Shown here: piece after piece, positions 11,761 through 22,419 of the stretch
Layout: every line of letters starts with the position of its first letter
Position numbering within the stretch: the first letter of the stretch is position 1
DNA from: Eunapius fragilis
Lineage: Eukaryota > Porifera > Demospongiae > Spongillida > Spongillidae
NCBI GenBank assembly: GCA_963681505.1
Contig: OY811990.1
Span: 1,485,350-1,549,349, forward strand
Direction of reading: 5' to 3'
DNA length: 64,000 nucleotides
Notes under the pieces: model-generated
Seen by the model: the letters and a program-made list of their open reading frames with translations, nothing else
What the model was told of the DNA's origin: nothing
The model's database searches: none
Position numbers and translations under genes: made by a program

Positions 11761-14700
11761 ATGTATAGCACCAACTCATTCAGTTCTTATTTTAGGAATT
11801 GCAATATTCAAAACTATTATTCTTCTCAAATATTCGAACTGATTTTTCATTCTAAATTCCATCATGTTAATTCACAACCCGGACACTAACTTTATTGTCT
11901 TGATAAATATGCTGTGTGGGCACCAACACATAGAAATGGTAGAGCTGTTAATGAAAGACCATACTATATAAGGTTTCTCAAACTAACCCATGCCTTGAAG
12001 AAAGAAGTTAGTATTCAATAGAGTAGTTTAATAACATTAAGGCAGTTGTTGTCAAATAGTGTCTGGATCTCACGTTTCATCGCATCAATCCAGGTGCTTC
12101 GTAATTGTGTCCCACAGAACACCACAGGGCATGTCACATCTACTACATCTGTTCAGCATGATGCCACAGAGCTTTCGTCTCGTGAGGACATTTTTTGCCA
12201 TAAAGTACAAACACTTCATCACATTCCCTCTTATGCTTAGCCTGCATTCACTTCTGCCTTACCAGCATCACTTTGCTGTGTTTTTTTCATGAGAACACCC
12301 TGGAAGCGTGGATGAAGTTATTATTCCTACCTAAATGTTGTCTACCATTAGCCAATCAGAGAGGCAGACATCATAAGCCTATCAACATTACCATGCTCAG
12401 TGACCCCTGGTCTCGGGGCTAATTCGGTGTATTATGGCATCTAATGCAATATGACTCCAAACTGGCCCCTTCCACCAAAACCATTGACCGGTCGCTTCAC
12501 CCGCGACTTGAGTATGCAATATCTCTTGCAAGGGAAAGCCTATATTCAAAAGCATGCCAGATTTTAACATCATCAGGGGTAGCACCTAACACTCCAGAGA
12601 CCTGGCAATTACTGGAACAGAAACATCCCAAGGGGACACCAACAATACAGCCCAACCCTTCTGTCACTCCTGTCAGCGTGCCTCCTGACTTTGACATCAT
12701 ATCAATGCTTAGGATCATTTCCTAAACTGACTGCTGCTGGTCTCTCTGGTATGCGGGTTCACACCTTTTAGATGCAGCTTCTGTCCCTCTACCTACACCT
12801 ATCTCTACTTCCTTGCGGCATGTCGTAAATGTTCTAGCAGCTGTTAAAGCTCCTTCGGGGTTGGCTATCTTTCTCTCTGGAGCAAGCTTGACTGCTCTTT
12901 CAAAGAACAAACAATTTTATATTCACCCCATTGCAGTCATTGGGGTGCTTAGAAGGATCACCAGCAAATGTCTATGATATCTCATCAGAGTTAAAGCAGC
13001 CGATTTCTTTCAACCTTTGCAATTGGGAGTAGCCTGCCCACAGGGTGTGGAAAAAATTTTCCAGCATCTCCAGAGCTGCATTGAAGACCATTGTTCTGAT
13101 AAGCACTTTGTAGTACTCAAGGTTGACATGACTAATGCCTTTAATCTGGTGTCACGACAAGCGTTTCTTGATGACTGTGCCCAGCACTTCCCGGAATTAC
13201 TTGCATGGACTTCGTGGTGTTACAACCAGCACCCACTCCTATGGCACCAACTGGGGATACTCACCTCACAGGTGGAAGTACAGCAGGGGGATCCACTGGA
13301 CCCCTTTCTGTTTGTTCTTGTTCTCCAATGAGTAGTAAATGGATGAAGAATGTGCTGATTTGTCACACAATGCTTGGTATTTGGATGATGGGTCACTGGC
13401 AGGCAAATCAGTTTTTGTGCTAAGAGCTTTGAGTATAGTTAGCTCACAAGGCCCAGCACTTGGGTTTAACATTAACCTCAAAAAAAGTGTGTGAATTGTA
13501 TGGAGCAGGAGCCCTCTCTTCATTTCACAGTGCAATTCAGACCTCCAACTCATATTACCTAGAATTACCTGGAGCTCCAATTGGTGATCTGAATATTACA
13601 CCAGTTCATTTCTAGAAAGCATCAGGCTGCCTTAGCTCTTCTGTCCACCCTTGAGAAATTGGCAGTTTACACCCACAAGTTGCATTGGCCCTGTTGAGTC
13701 TCTGCTCTGGTTTTTGCAACCTGATCACATTGCGAGAGTCACTCCACCACACCTTATCTTGAATGCCATGCAGCGCAATGACGCAGAGATTCGCCGCCGC
13801 TCCTTTGCAAACTGCACTGGCGTTGATACTTCTGACACAGCTTGGAAGCAAGCTAAAATGAGTCTAGGATTGGGGCTTCACTCACTAGTTGATCACTCTT
13901 CAGCAGCTTATATAGCATCCTTTTGCACATCTCTGAGTGTATAAACTACACCACGTTTGGATAAAGTCATATCGCTGCATAATAGTTGTGTTGCAGATTG
14001 TGACACCTAATCAATCAGCTCACTGAAGGATAACAGTCCAAACCAAAAGAAACTATCAGATTCTATTGAAGCATTCACTCCTCAGCACAAGTTCCACAGC
14101 AGACAGGGCAAGATTTTTATCCATCTCCTACCCTCATGCTTTAGCATGGATCTCTGTAGTTCCATCAGCCTCAGTTTGTACTTTGAACCATGCACAAGAC
14201 CACAAAATGGTGGCTTGGGGTTAATCCCTCAGTGGGTTTAGACGATAATTTGATGGCTTGCCCTCTTTGTCAAGATAATTCACTTGACTCTTTGGGGTAG
14301 AGGACCCTTCCAGTAGATATTCTTGTCATCAATTGGGACAACGGCATCTCAGCAGCCTTCGATGTCACTGTTGCATCTCTGCTCAATTCTAGTACCAGTA
14401 CAGACATGTACTCAGGTGCTGCAGCAAGAGCAGAAGAGCTCAGAAAGCACACTCAAAATGTGCTGAACTAAGTTGGAAATGTATTCCACTGGCAGTAGAG
14501 TGTTATGGTGCATGGGGTCCAGATACTTTAAAGGCTTTCTCACAAGTAGTCTCTCATTTAGCTATTTGTGGGAATACCTCTAAATCTGTAGCATTGACTG
14601 ACCTCTTTGGTCACGTCAGTCATTCACTAATTAGAGCTAATGCATATGCTCGTACCATTCTGAGTCGTTCTACTCCCACGATGTGCAGCAGGTGGATGAA

Positions 14701-14786
14701 CTTTGTGTGTAATTATTTGTATTGTGTGTGTGCATGGTTGGTTATGAATGTATTGTGTGTATATGCATTGGAACCTACGCAAGTAG
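11761..14786 (+). mobile_element. Reverse-transcriptase (LINE-like) element, broken, copy 1
   Basis: The segment carries a reverse-transcriptase domain in pieces, including VVLKVDMTNAFNLVSRQAFL and VQQGDPL near 13110-13300, preceded by a region (EYAISLARESLYSKACQIL) and followed by a C-terminal region near 14330-14460 that is characteristic of a retroelement protein widespread in marine invertebrates. No LTR or endonuclease was recognised, so a LINE-like affiliation is tentative. The copy is broken many times and old. The same segment, with the same palindromic elements at its 3' end, recurs at 43718-46020, and an inverted fragment lies at 49330-49880. Confidence 0.7.
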
Positions 14787-15106
14787 GTTCCATATAGGAA
14801 CAAGTGAATAAAAGCATTCTCTAACGAGAGAGTTGTTGGGATATAGGATTGACCATGGTGGTGTAAAAAGCACGGAAACAAGAGTGAAAGAAATGTTACT
14901 GAAAATTGAAATAGGTCTATATTTAGCCCATTACTCAGGCATGCGCTGTTATATTGTGAGTGTGCTAAATATAGGCCTATTTCAATTTTCCAGTAAAATT
15001 TCTATCACTCTTGTTTCCGTGCTTTTTACACCACCATTGGTCAATCCTATATCCCAACAACTTTCTCGTTAGAGAATGTTTTTATTTACTTGTTCCTATA
15101 TGGAAC
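14787..15106. mobile_element. Foldback/palindromic MITE (FB family) with hairpin tips
   Basis: A near-perfect palindrome of about 320 bp. Its outer ends are short hairpins GTTCCATATAGGAAC. Inside these, the arms begin AACAAGTGAATAAAAGCATT and CTCTAACGAGAGAGTTG, and the right half mirrors them (TTTTTATTTACTTGTTCC). The core contains TATATTTAGCCC and its inverse. The same element sits at the same place in the duplicate at 46021-46332, so it predates that duplication. Confidence 0.85.
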
Positions 15107-15287
15107 AAGGCTTCTGATTGAAAAGGAAAAATGAAATGACCAATTATAGCACACACATTTCAATATGACAACATGTTGCTTATATAGTCTATTTGATTTT
15201 TTCCTTTTCAAACAGAAGCCTTGTTCCATTGCTTGTTACACTACCATCGCCTTTGATTCCTATATACCACCAACCTTCTCGTTTAGA
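15107..15287. mobile_element. FB-related palindromic element, second unit
   Basis: An adjoining diverged member: arms AAGGCTTCTGATTGAAAA and TTTTCAAACAGAAGCCTT, ending in CTATATACCACCAACCTTCT. Its counterpart is at 46333-46535. Confidence 0.7.
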
Positions 15288-16996
15288 CATGCAGCACAAA
15301 TAGAATAAACATGATGCAAACTGCACCAAGAAAATACAATGCATGCATATGTGCTTAAATTGATTTCATCCTAAAGGATTTTAAAGACTTGTAAGTGAAT
15401 AAGTCCATGATGCTGGTGCATGAAATTATGTTTAGTAACCTAGTTATATTGCCCTTAATCCAGTTGTTCACCAAGTAGTGACATGTCAGCATGGTTGTTG
15501 TACTGCTGTGTGATGTACTTGAATATATTTTTCGTTGGGCCCAACGATCAGTGGCAGGATCATTACGTTGTCTCAAGCATCCAGTTGATTTGCATTTTGC
15601 TCATCAGTGGCTGGGACCGGTGCAGACCTGTCTTAATGGACATTAAAGTGACTTTGCCACTCACATTTCAGGTTGTATTAACCATTACATTCACATGTGC
15701 TAGCGCAAGGCTCAGGTAAGCAACAATGATGATTGTAATTTCGATTGCTTATTTTCCATACATTTAGAGATAACTGTTCAAAACTCAACCTATTCATTGA
15801 GATTCAACGGAGAGTAAAAGGCACTATCTGAAAAATACTTATTGATGCATTCATGGACCTACTGATACAGTTGTATGTAGCTAGCACATGGTGATGCATC
15901 CAACCTTGCAACAAAGCAAATTGTATTAACGTTGATACTACAACCTCCATTAGCCCATTAGCCCTACCATTTTCAACTCCTCTCGCACTGTGGGTTTTCT
16001 CAGAAATTAGGGGGTAGAGGATGAGGCTTACTACAGTTTTGGGATTTCTTTTCAATCCCCCATGCCTCAAACCCCTCCCCCCCCCCCCCCCCCTCACCCC
16101 TGACATATGCCTCCACCCCCTTCCCTATGTCCTTATGCCTCAATCCCCCTTATGCTTCCATCCTCCCTCAATTATTCTTCCACCCCCCTCTACCCTATGC
16201 CTACCCCTATGCACTTCCTAAATGTCTCAATCTCCCCCCCTCCCCTATGTCACTATCCTTTCCTCTGTCCTCTCTGCCTTCATCCCCTCCCCCATTTTTT
16301 CTTGTAAATGAATCAAGGTAAATTGTAGTCCCCTATCATTTTGTTTATGCCCTTACTTACTCTTCTCCACCTGTCATGCACTTGGATCATACATACAACT
16401 TCATGAACACGTTCTGTGGTGGGATATCACTGCTGTGCATTGTTATTTATGGTCCTTTTAAATTCACTCCTTTATTGCATTATATTCATGTCAACTCGCT
16501 ATTCATGCGTGTATGCAGTACCAAAACAAGGTAGTGTGTACAGCTGTTCGAGTTGCAATTGTACTAAACTATGATCGACGCAAGCGCAAAACGATAATCC
16601 TAGGCGCCAAACTGTTATAACTGCTTGGAAAGTTGGGTATATAGTAGCTAATGGATATGTTTTGAAACTTCAAAATGAATTGTTTTTATTTTATTTTTTT
16701 CATATAAAAGAAAATGCTAAACAAAACAGATCGTGCGTTTGCATAAATAACAAATGAGGTGTGTCATTTTCTCCGGCAAATCGTTTTTAAGCAGGCGAAC
16801 ATTAACTATATGTATGTTACTATCATTTACTATCTTTCCATGCTGCACTTCTAGCCACTTGCATGCTGCATATTGTACATATGCATCAGCACAAGCATCA
16901 CGTGAGATCAAGAACTTGTAAGCAATTCTACATGTATATAGGCGCATCCTGTTGCTGCTTGCAACTGTACAAGGGCAATAAATTGTGTCTTTATAG
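15288..16996 (+). repeat. Receptor promoter module, copy A
   Basis: This block begins GCAGCACAAATAGAATAAAC and ends at the receptor start codon. It recurs upstream of every receptor first exon (partly for B). It contains the GTACTGCTGTGTGATGTACT stretch near 15500, the AGCACATGGTGATGCATCC stretch near 15882, a C-rich tract at about 16071-16290 with CCCCTATGTCC-like units, then TGGTGGGATATCACTGCTG near 16420. The proline-rich frames read from it are artefacts of the C-tracts. Confidence 0.85.
16935..16940 (+). promoter_or_regulatory. TATA box of receptor A
   Basis: TATATA within CATGTATATAGGCGCATCC, 62 bp before the ATG at 16997. The same box and spacing occur in copies B, E and C, and with 51 bp spacing in D. 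Confidence 0.65.
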
Positions 16997-19900
16997 ATGG
17001 TGTCTCATATCATCTTTGCTGCGGCCCTCCTACTGACGGCTGATAGTAAGTCAAATCGGGCGCTGCATATAGTTTGGCCACATGCAACGTATATACACGA
17101 ATATACATGTGTTCCATGTGTTCTTCCCCTCTCGATCCCTAAACTGTTCGCTCTTTTTGTACGTTGTTTTGCGTTCAAACCATACATGCTAGGGATGATT
17201 TACACACACATTCAAATTTACCCGGTATGGTAGTAGCAATGTTTTGTATTGCGCTTTTTTTTTGCCTTATTGACCTGTTGCGGCCGAAACCATTATCGTA
17301 TAAATATTATTACCTTGCCCCAAGTTTATTATGAAATCATTACTTTTTGTTGATGGGAGTTGTTAGACTAAGTGCGCTCTGCTGGAAAACGTGCAAGTTT
17401 GAACCATGCCACATACATGTGCTGTAATAGATTGCAAGAATCGCTATAGCGTGGAGGGGGGAGAATAAGAACTTATACCGTTTTCCGGCAGACAAGAACA
17501 GAAAACAGATATGGGTTACGGTAGACAACTTGAATCTTGATAGGCGAAGGAGTACAAGACATGTATTTGGCTGCATAGTATGATGCTAACGTTGGAGGAA
17601 GCTCTGATTTTGTAGCACAAGCAGACTTGGAAGGTGTACAAGTAGGCACATGAACCCAGGAACAACAGTAAATGTAGGATTTGCATGTGTCGTAAAGTGC
17701 ATGCATGTCATGCGACATTTAGGAATGGTCTAGAATGACATGTGGAGGAGCAAAGGGTTGGAGTGTGAAGAATTCATCTGGGCTCAAACTGATGTCAGAA
17801 ACAGGACATGCTCCAAAAGCTAGCTAGAGAATGTATTGTAAGCTAATGCTACTCACTGCACAACTCTATTACCTTCTTAGAATATGGCTGGTTCCACAAG
17901 CATGGCTGTGATGTATAAGTATATACAAACCTCACCAAGTCTGTAATGCAAACCTTGTGCTGCAGCTCTACACATAACATAGCACCTCTGCGCCACAGCA
18001 AAAAAAAAAAATTGACAAATCATCATTTTGATTCCACAAGTGATCTATTTTTTCATATCTGTGTTATCAAAAAACTTTTTTTTTGCTGTGTGTGCAATGC
18101 AGGTACAATTTCCAGTAATATGGTTTGTGGTTTATCTGCTGTGATGGTGTTACTTTTGCCATGAGGATAAAATTTCCATTACCATTGTCACGATAATAGA
18201 CTGCTCGAACCCAACCACTGAAATGGAAGTAGTGAAAACGTGACATATCTTTAGTTATACACATCGCCTTATGTAATAATTGTATGGCTGTAAGGCTTTA
18301 AAAGCCTTCTACATCTCTCTGATGAAGTGACAAATACGTATAATCGTGAGGGAACTCTATAGACCCCTTGCCGTGTCATCCCGGGAAGGATCAAAACATT
18401 AGCGGTCGTATTGTTTTGGACCAAAACGTGTTCGTATTTCGAATTTATGTTTTCAAAATAACGCACATGTTTTGGTCCAAAACAATATGTCCGCTAACGT
18501 TTTGATTCTTCCTGGGATGACGCGGCAAGGGGTCTATTGGAGGCTCGATTGAGTCATCCTCGATCCATAATTCAGCATTTAAATTACACACCAACAAGTG
18601 ATCTGTTTTTCATATCTGCACCGAAATGATAACAGTTTAGAAACAGATATGAAAAAACAGATCACTTGTGGTATCAAAATATGATTTACGTTATTTTTTT
18701 TTGCTGTGATTGTTAAGATCTTCTCCTTGATGCTCACCATATATAGACACTGTGTTTTTCGCTCATACTTTTCCAGGTCCCTTCAGCGAATCACTGTAAC
18801 TCATTTCAACACCACAATGTTATTAGGGAAGCTAGCGCACTCGGCTTCTCAAACATTTGCCCACCAAAATGGCCAGCAAAGAGTAATAATCGGAAGCCTC
18901 GCTAGAGACTTCCATATAGGTTTTGACCCCGACTATGAATTTACATAAAATCCAGCGACCCAACCGTAGCTTCGCTCCCGACGATCGGATCGTCTAATCT
19001 GTTGCGGCAATCGATCTAGTCAAAACTGAGTAGTTTCGTTTTTGTTTCACGTCATAGAACCACGTGGTTGTCGAGAACGAAAAATACTGCGTCTTCGTTC
19101 CCCTTCCAAAATAATGGGCGGGTCGTCTTCTGCTTCTTCTTGCTTTCTTAGGAAGTCATAACTCGGACCGGAACACTTTTAAGCAATGAAAATTGCACCA
19201 ATAGATTTAGAATTTGCTGGAGGACTCGCCTTAGTCGATGTTAGGCTTTGATACACAAAAGCCTAAAAGCCTATATACGGTCTTATCAAGTCTAATTAAG
19301 CAAAAGTTGAATTAAATCAGTTAAATGAAAGGGGGGAAACCGATGATGCAACAGTGATTTGGGTGTTAAAAAAAAATTAAAGAAACAAGTAAATAAAAAC
19401 ATTCTCTCTGAGAAAGTTGGTTGGATATAGGTTTTGCAGGCAAATAGTATACTGGATGGTGTAAAAAGCAAGGAAACAAGTTTATCAGAAGGGAAAATGT
19501 AATAGTCCTATATTTAGCACAGAAACAGCATATGCCTTAGTCGAAGTGTGCTAAATATAGGACTATTTCCCTTCTGATAAAACTTGTTTCCTTGCTTTTT
19601 ACACCATGCAGTATACTATTTGCCTGCACTGAAAACCTATATCCCACCAATTTTCTCAGGGAGAATGTTTTTATTTACTTGTTTCATAACAAACTTGGGT
19701 CAAAGGTAACAATTTTATACGATAATGGTTTCGTGCCGCAACTGATCTATTCCTGCATGGCAATTGGCACCTCGGTTCTGTTAATATATGTGCATATGGA
19801 TGTCAGCGTAATTAAAGTAAAACAAATTCAATGTGTGTGCATGTACATGTAACTATTCAACGGACATTTTTGTGACCGCTGGCTCTATTCCATACACTTT

Positions 19901-21788
19901 AGTTCAGTACTCATTTGGTGCCACTATTCTAAATAGTCCTCAGGACCTTGATGGTCTTTATGATAACACCAGTGTGATAGTAGCGGGATCAGTCATCCAG
20001 CTCTTCTGTTCAGCCAGTGGACAGTTCACTGCTCCCTACATACAGTGGACCAGGAATAATATCACCATTCCAGAAACTGCACAGTTGCCTCATCTGATGG
20101 TCAAGAGTAGGACAGAGAACAACACCATCACTTCTTCAGTCCTCACTATCTATGGTTTCTCTTCAAGTGATAATGGAAGCTATCAGTGCAGTGCTTCGGA
20201 AATCAACAGCAGTAGTTTGAGTTATCCATTACTGCTAATAGGTTAGTATCATGCAGATCTGTGGCTTCAATCAAATTGCTCACCCTTTACTCTACAGCTG
20301 TCAATGGCTCCAACATATTGAAGATAACACGAGAACTTAGTAACTCCACATCAGACAGAACATATGTTCCTCTTGGAAGTTCAAATATTTCAACCAATGG
20401 AACCTTTCTGAGATGCTCAGCTGAACAGCCTTCTTCATCCTTTCATGCTGCACCCAGTGTGATATGGTTGAAGGATGGGAGACAGCTATATGGTGATGGG
20501 GTTAGGGTTGTTGTGACAACTACCAATACTACTGCTGGGGCATCAAACAGGACTGTAAGCTTTGTCCGTATCTTCAACTTCAGTCAGTCTGATGCTGGAG
20601 TGTACCAATGTGTGTTTCATGACACACCATCCCATGGAGGAGAGGTCATCACCACTAGACTGTTCAAAGTGGACACAGGTACAAACAGCCTAATTTACAT
20701 GTGGAATATGGTATTGGAAGTGTTCTTTTTAAAAATTCTATAGGTCCAGTCTGCTTAACTGCCCTGGTCCCCTCATCAGCTACCTTATGTCCCCCTGAGC
20801 CTCTGGTCCTCCAAGTGGAGGCAAGAGGAGGGTATGCTGGTATTAAATGGACCAGGACACCAATAGCTCTGAGTGTCAGCAATGGTGAACTGGTAGACTT
20901 CCAGCAGATATTAGTGAGGACTGTGACATCAGAGGAGGATTGGGGACTATATTCAATTGTCTTGTCAACTCAAGGAATAAATACTTCACTGCACTTTACA
21001 AGTGTGAACATTTCTATAGCTAATTGCAGTGGAGCAAACGGTAAGATGCCATGGGTGTCAGTAGTATGCCTCTTCTATAAATTCCAACCTCCCATGATCA
21101 TTTCAACAACACTTTTATTTCCCCTACTTGTGTAGCTATGGCCATCCCAAGTAGCCATACGTCCTATGCTGTGGGTCACATATTGCCACCAATGTTGCCT
21201 GTATACGTGTCTGTGCCAGGAACCGTTCTCATCATGGCCGTGGGTATCGCATCTGTGATGATTATAATTATATTCAGATGGCGCAAGAAGCATAAAAGGT
21301 ACGGGTGACCCATAATTTATTCATGTACCGTGCTGACCAGCGCACATTCCGTGCATAGGATAGAAATAGCTGCGTCCAAGAAGTGTGCGCAAAGATCAGA
21401 TAGGGCTGATTCCAATGTTCTGCGCGGTGCCAATGATTGGACCCTCCCACAATCTTCCCATGGGGATCTCAAGGCGGAGGACCTTGAGGACACTTTGGTA
21501 TACGACTACGCGCGCATTGCCTTTCAGCCTGACCACTCCAAGCAGTATGCGTTTGGTAATGGTACCAACGGAGGCGATAAAAGGTCACGTGTCCCAGCCT
21601 GGGCCCACTTGAGTGCCACAGTAGGGTCTCTACCCCCTGACCACGCCTTACCAGCTGGCCGGGACATGGAATACAGTGTCCCAAGCCATCCAATGGCACT
21701 TTATGCGAGTTCTGGCGTGCAAGATGATGCAGCGGGCGTCTATTCATTCCTGAACTCGAATGATAGCTTAGACTACATAAATTTTTGA
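16997..21788 (+). CDS. Three-Ig-domain type I transmembrane receptor A, YxNF tail
   Basis: Predicted cell-surface receptor of 552 residues; function unknown. Exons: 16997-17045 signal peptide (MVSHIIFAAALLLTAD), 19903-20241 Ig1, 20298-20678 Ig2, 20744-21040 Ig3, 21136-21298 stalk plus membrane segment, 21359-21788 tail. All junctions are GT-AG; the first four are phase 1, the last phase 2, and the total is in frame. Ig1 (LFCSAS, IQWTRNN, DNGSYQC) and Ig2 (LRCSAE, VIWLKDG, DAGVYQC) have canonical Cys-Trp-Cys cores. Ig3 keeps the Trp but lacks both core cysteines (GLYSIV in the second place). There are many N-glycosylation sites. The membrane segment VLIMAVGIASVMIIIIF is followed by RWRKKHKR. 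The tail has LVYDYARI, MEYSV, VYSFL and a C-terminal DYINF, a Grb2-type YxN site. The first intron, 2.9 kb, holds several mobile elements. Confidence 0.85.
17406..17580 (+). pseudogene. THAP-like zinc-finger fragment in intron 1 of receptor A
   Basis: A start codon followed by MPHTCAVIDCKNRY and, in another frame, LYRFPADKN and IWV resembles the N-terminal half of a THAP DNA-binding domain (C-x4-C, FP motif, Trp). The frame is interrupted. Homologous fragments occupy the same place in B, C and D. Whether it came from a host THAP gene or a P-like transposon cannot be told. Confidence 0.6.
17995..18091. mobile_element. Small MITE with CACAGCAAAA ends
   Basis: Ends CACAGCAAAAAA and TTTTTTTTGCTGTG enclose about 97 bp. 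The corresponding positions in B, C and D (CCCCTGCAATGCAGG) lack it, so it inserted after duplication of the receptor gene. Confidence 0.65.
18361..18535. mobile_element. Palindromic MITE with AGACCCCTTGCC ends
   Basis: Inverted arms AGACCCCTTGCCGTGTCATC and GATGACGCGGCAAGGGGTCT enclose 175 bp. Flanks CTCTAT and ATTGG match the uninterrupted CTCTATTGGAGG in copies B and D, which gives an AT or TAT target duplication. It is a young insertion specific to copy A. Confidence 0.75.
18583..18707. mobile_element. Second CACAGC-family MITE in receptor A intron 1
   Basis: It contains ACAAGTGATCTGTTTTTCAT and its inverse and ends TTTTTTTTTGCTGTG. Flanking ATT may be the target duplication. Copies B, C and D read AAATTGTTAAGAACTTC or similar without it. 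It shares its end with the MITE at 17995-18091. Confidence 0.6.
18891..19682. mobile_element. Hairpin-tipped palindromic element (HT family), copy in receptor A intron 1
   Basis: One end is a hairpin (GGAAGCCTCGCTAGAGACTTCC-like). A long arm follows with TTGACCCCGACTATGAATT, a TCTTCTGCTTCTTCTTGC tract and ATAACTCGGACCGG, then an FB palindrome at about 19381-19682 ending ACTTGT. Copy D reads GAGTAATAATTTCACAAC across the site, so the insertion lies exactly between AATAAT and TTCATA with no target duplication visible. Relatives are at 36510, 37945, 39714, 52198, 53974 and 60516. Confidence 0.8.
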
Positions 21789-21876
21789 TACCCACGCATG
21801 TATTTTTGAAAACTGCACGTGATTGACTTCATAGAGCAACATCTTATAGTGTATGTTATTTTGAACAGCGTGTTAA

Positions 21877-22415
21877 TACCGCGTCCGCGAGTAAAGTGGG
21901 TAAATTTAGGCCGTTTTTAATTTGGGGGAAGTAAAAAAAAGTAAAAGGTCCGCTGATGAGTATTTTTGTTTTCAATAACAGGAATGTGAAAGTACTACTC
22001 TTGAGACGACATTGGATGCATTTTGTGAGAGATCATTCAGCTCGCTGGATGCTACAAATGCGGCGATATAAAACGGGTCTGTTTCCGATAAAATCTTAAT
22101 TCATCATCGGCAATGATCACATTGTATAAGCCAAGTTGCACTTTTACACATTTCAATCGATTTTCAGTCGTACGCAATGTATTTTTTAAAACTGCAAAAT
22201 GATAAAATGATAATTGTAGTACCGCGATATGCCTTTAAAAGTGTGTACATAAAAACTGTGATAGTTGCAGCTCTTGTAAATTATAATGCAAACATAGTGT
22301 AAAAGGTTTTACTCTATTTATTTTACAACCAGTACCAGTGATTTCATTGCTAGCGGATCTTTTAGGTTTTTAGTTTCCCCCTAAATATTGACCCGCATTA
22401 CTCGCGGGTGCGGTA
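21877..22415. mobile_element. TTAA-flanked non-autonomous DNA element
   Basis: 539 bp with inverted ends TACCGCGTCCGCGAGTAAAG and, reversed, TACCGCACCCGCGAGTAATG, flanked on both sides by TTAA (21873-21876 and 22416-22419). The 3' flank of receptor C reads GTGTTAATTGTAAAA without it, giving an empty site. A TTAA duplication is typical of piggyBac-type transposition, though the ends are not the usual piggyBac motif. No coding sequence. Confidence 0.75.
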
Positions 22416-22419
22416 TTAA

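Larger units (their letters stand above)
18092..18747 (-). pseudogene. Antisense SWIM-type zinc-finger gene fragment in intron 1 of receptor A
   Basis: On the minus strand this matches the fragments in B, C and D: an N-terminal SIKEK-like start near 18740, then HYFHFSGWVRAVYYRDNGNG and MAKVTPSQQINHKP near 18240-18120. The family is the metazoan SWIM-domain proteins, in which CxC begins the zinc site. It is broken here and split by two MITEs. Confidence 0.6.

Noticed and set aside
16021-16321. Proline-rich open frames, also at 25974-26253, 51841-52135 and 59196-59539
   Set aside because: Products of the C-rich promoter tracts; frames differ between copies and have no conserved start or splice signals.
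19857-19902. Ig1 exon starting further upstream (ATTCAG|AGGACATG)
   Set aside because: Copy A lacks that AG, and copies differ there by non-multiples of three; the acceptor before TTCAGT(A/G)CTC is present in all and matches the phase-1 donor.
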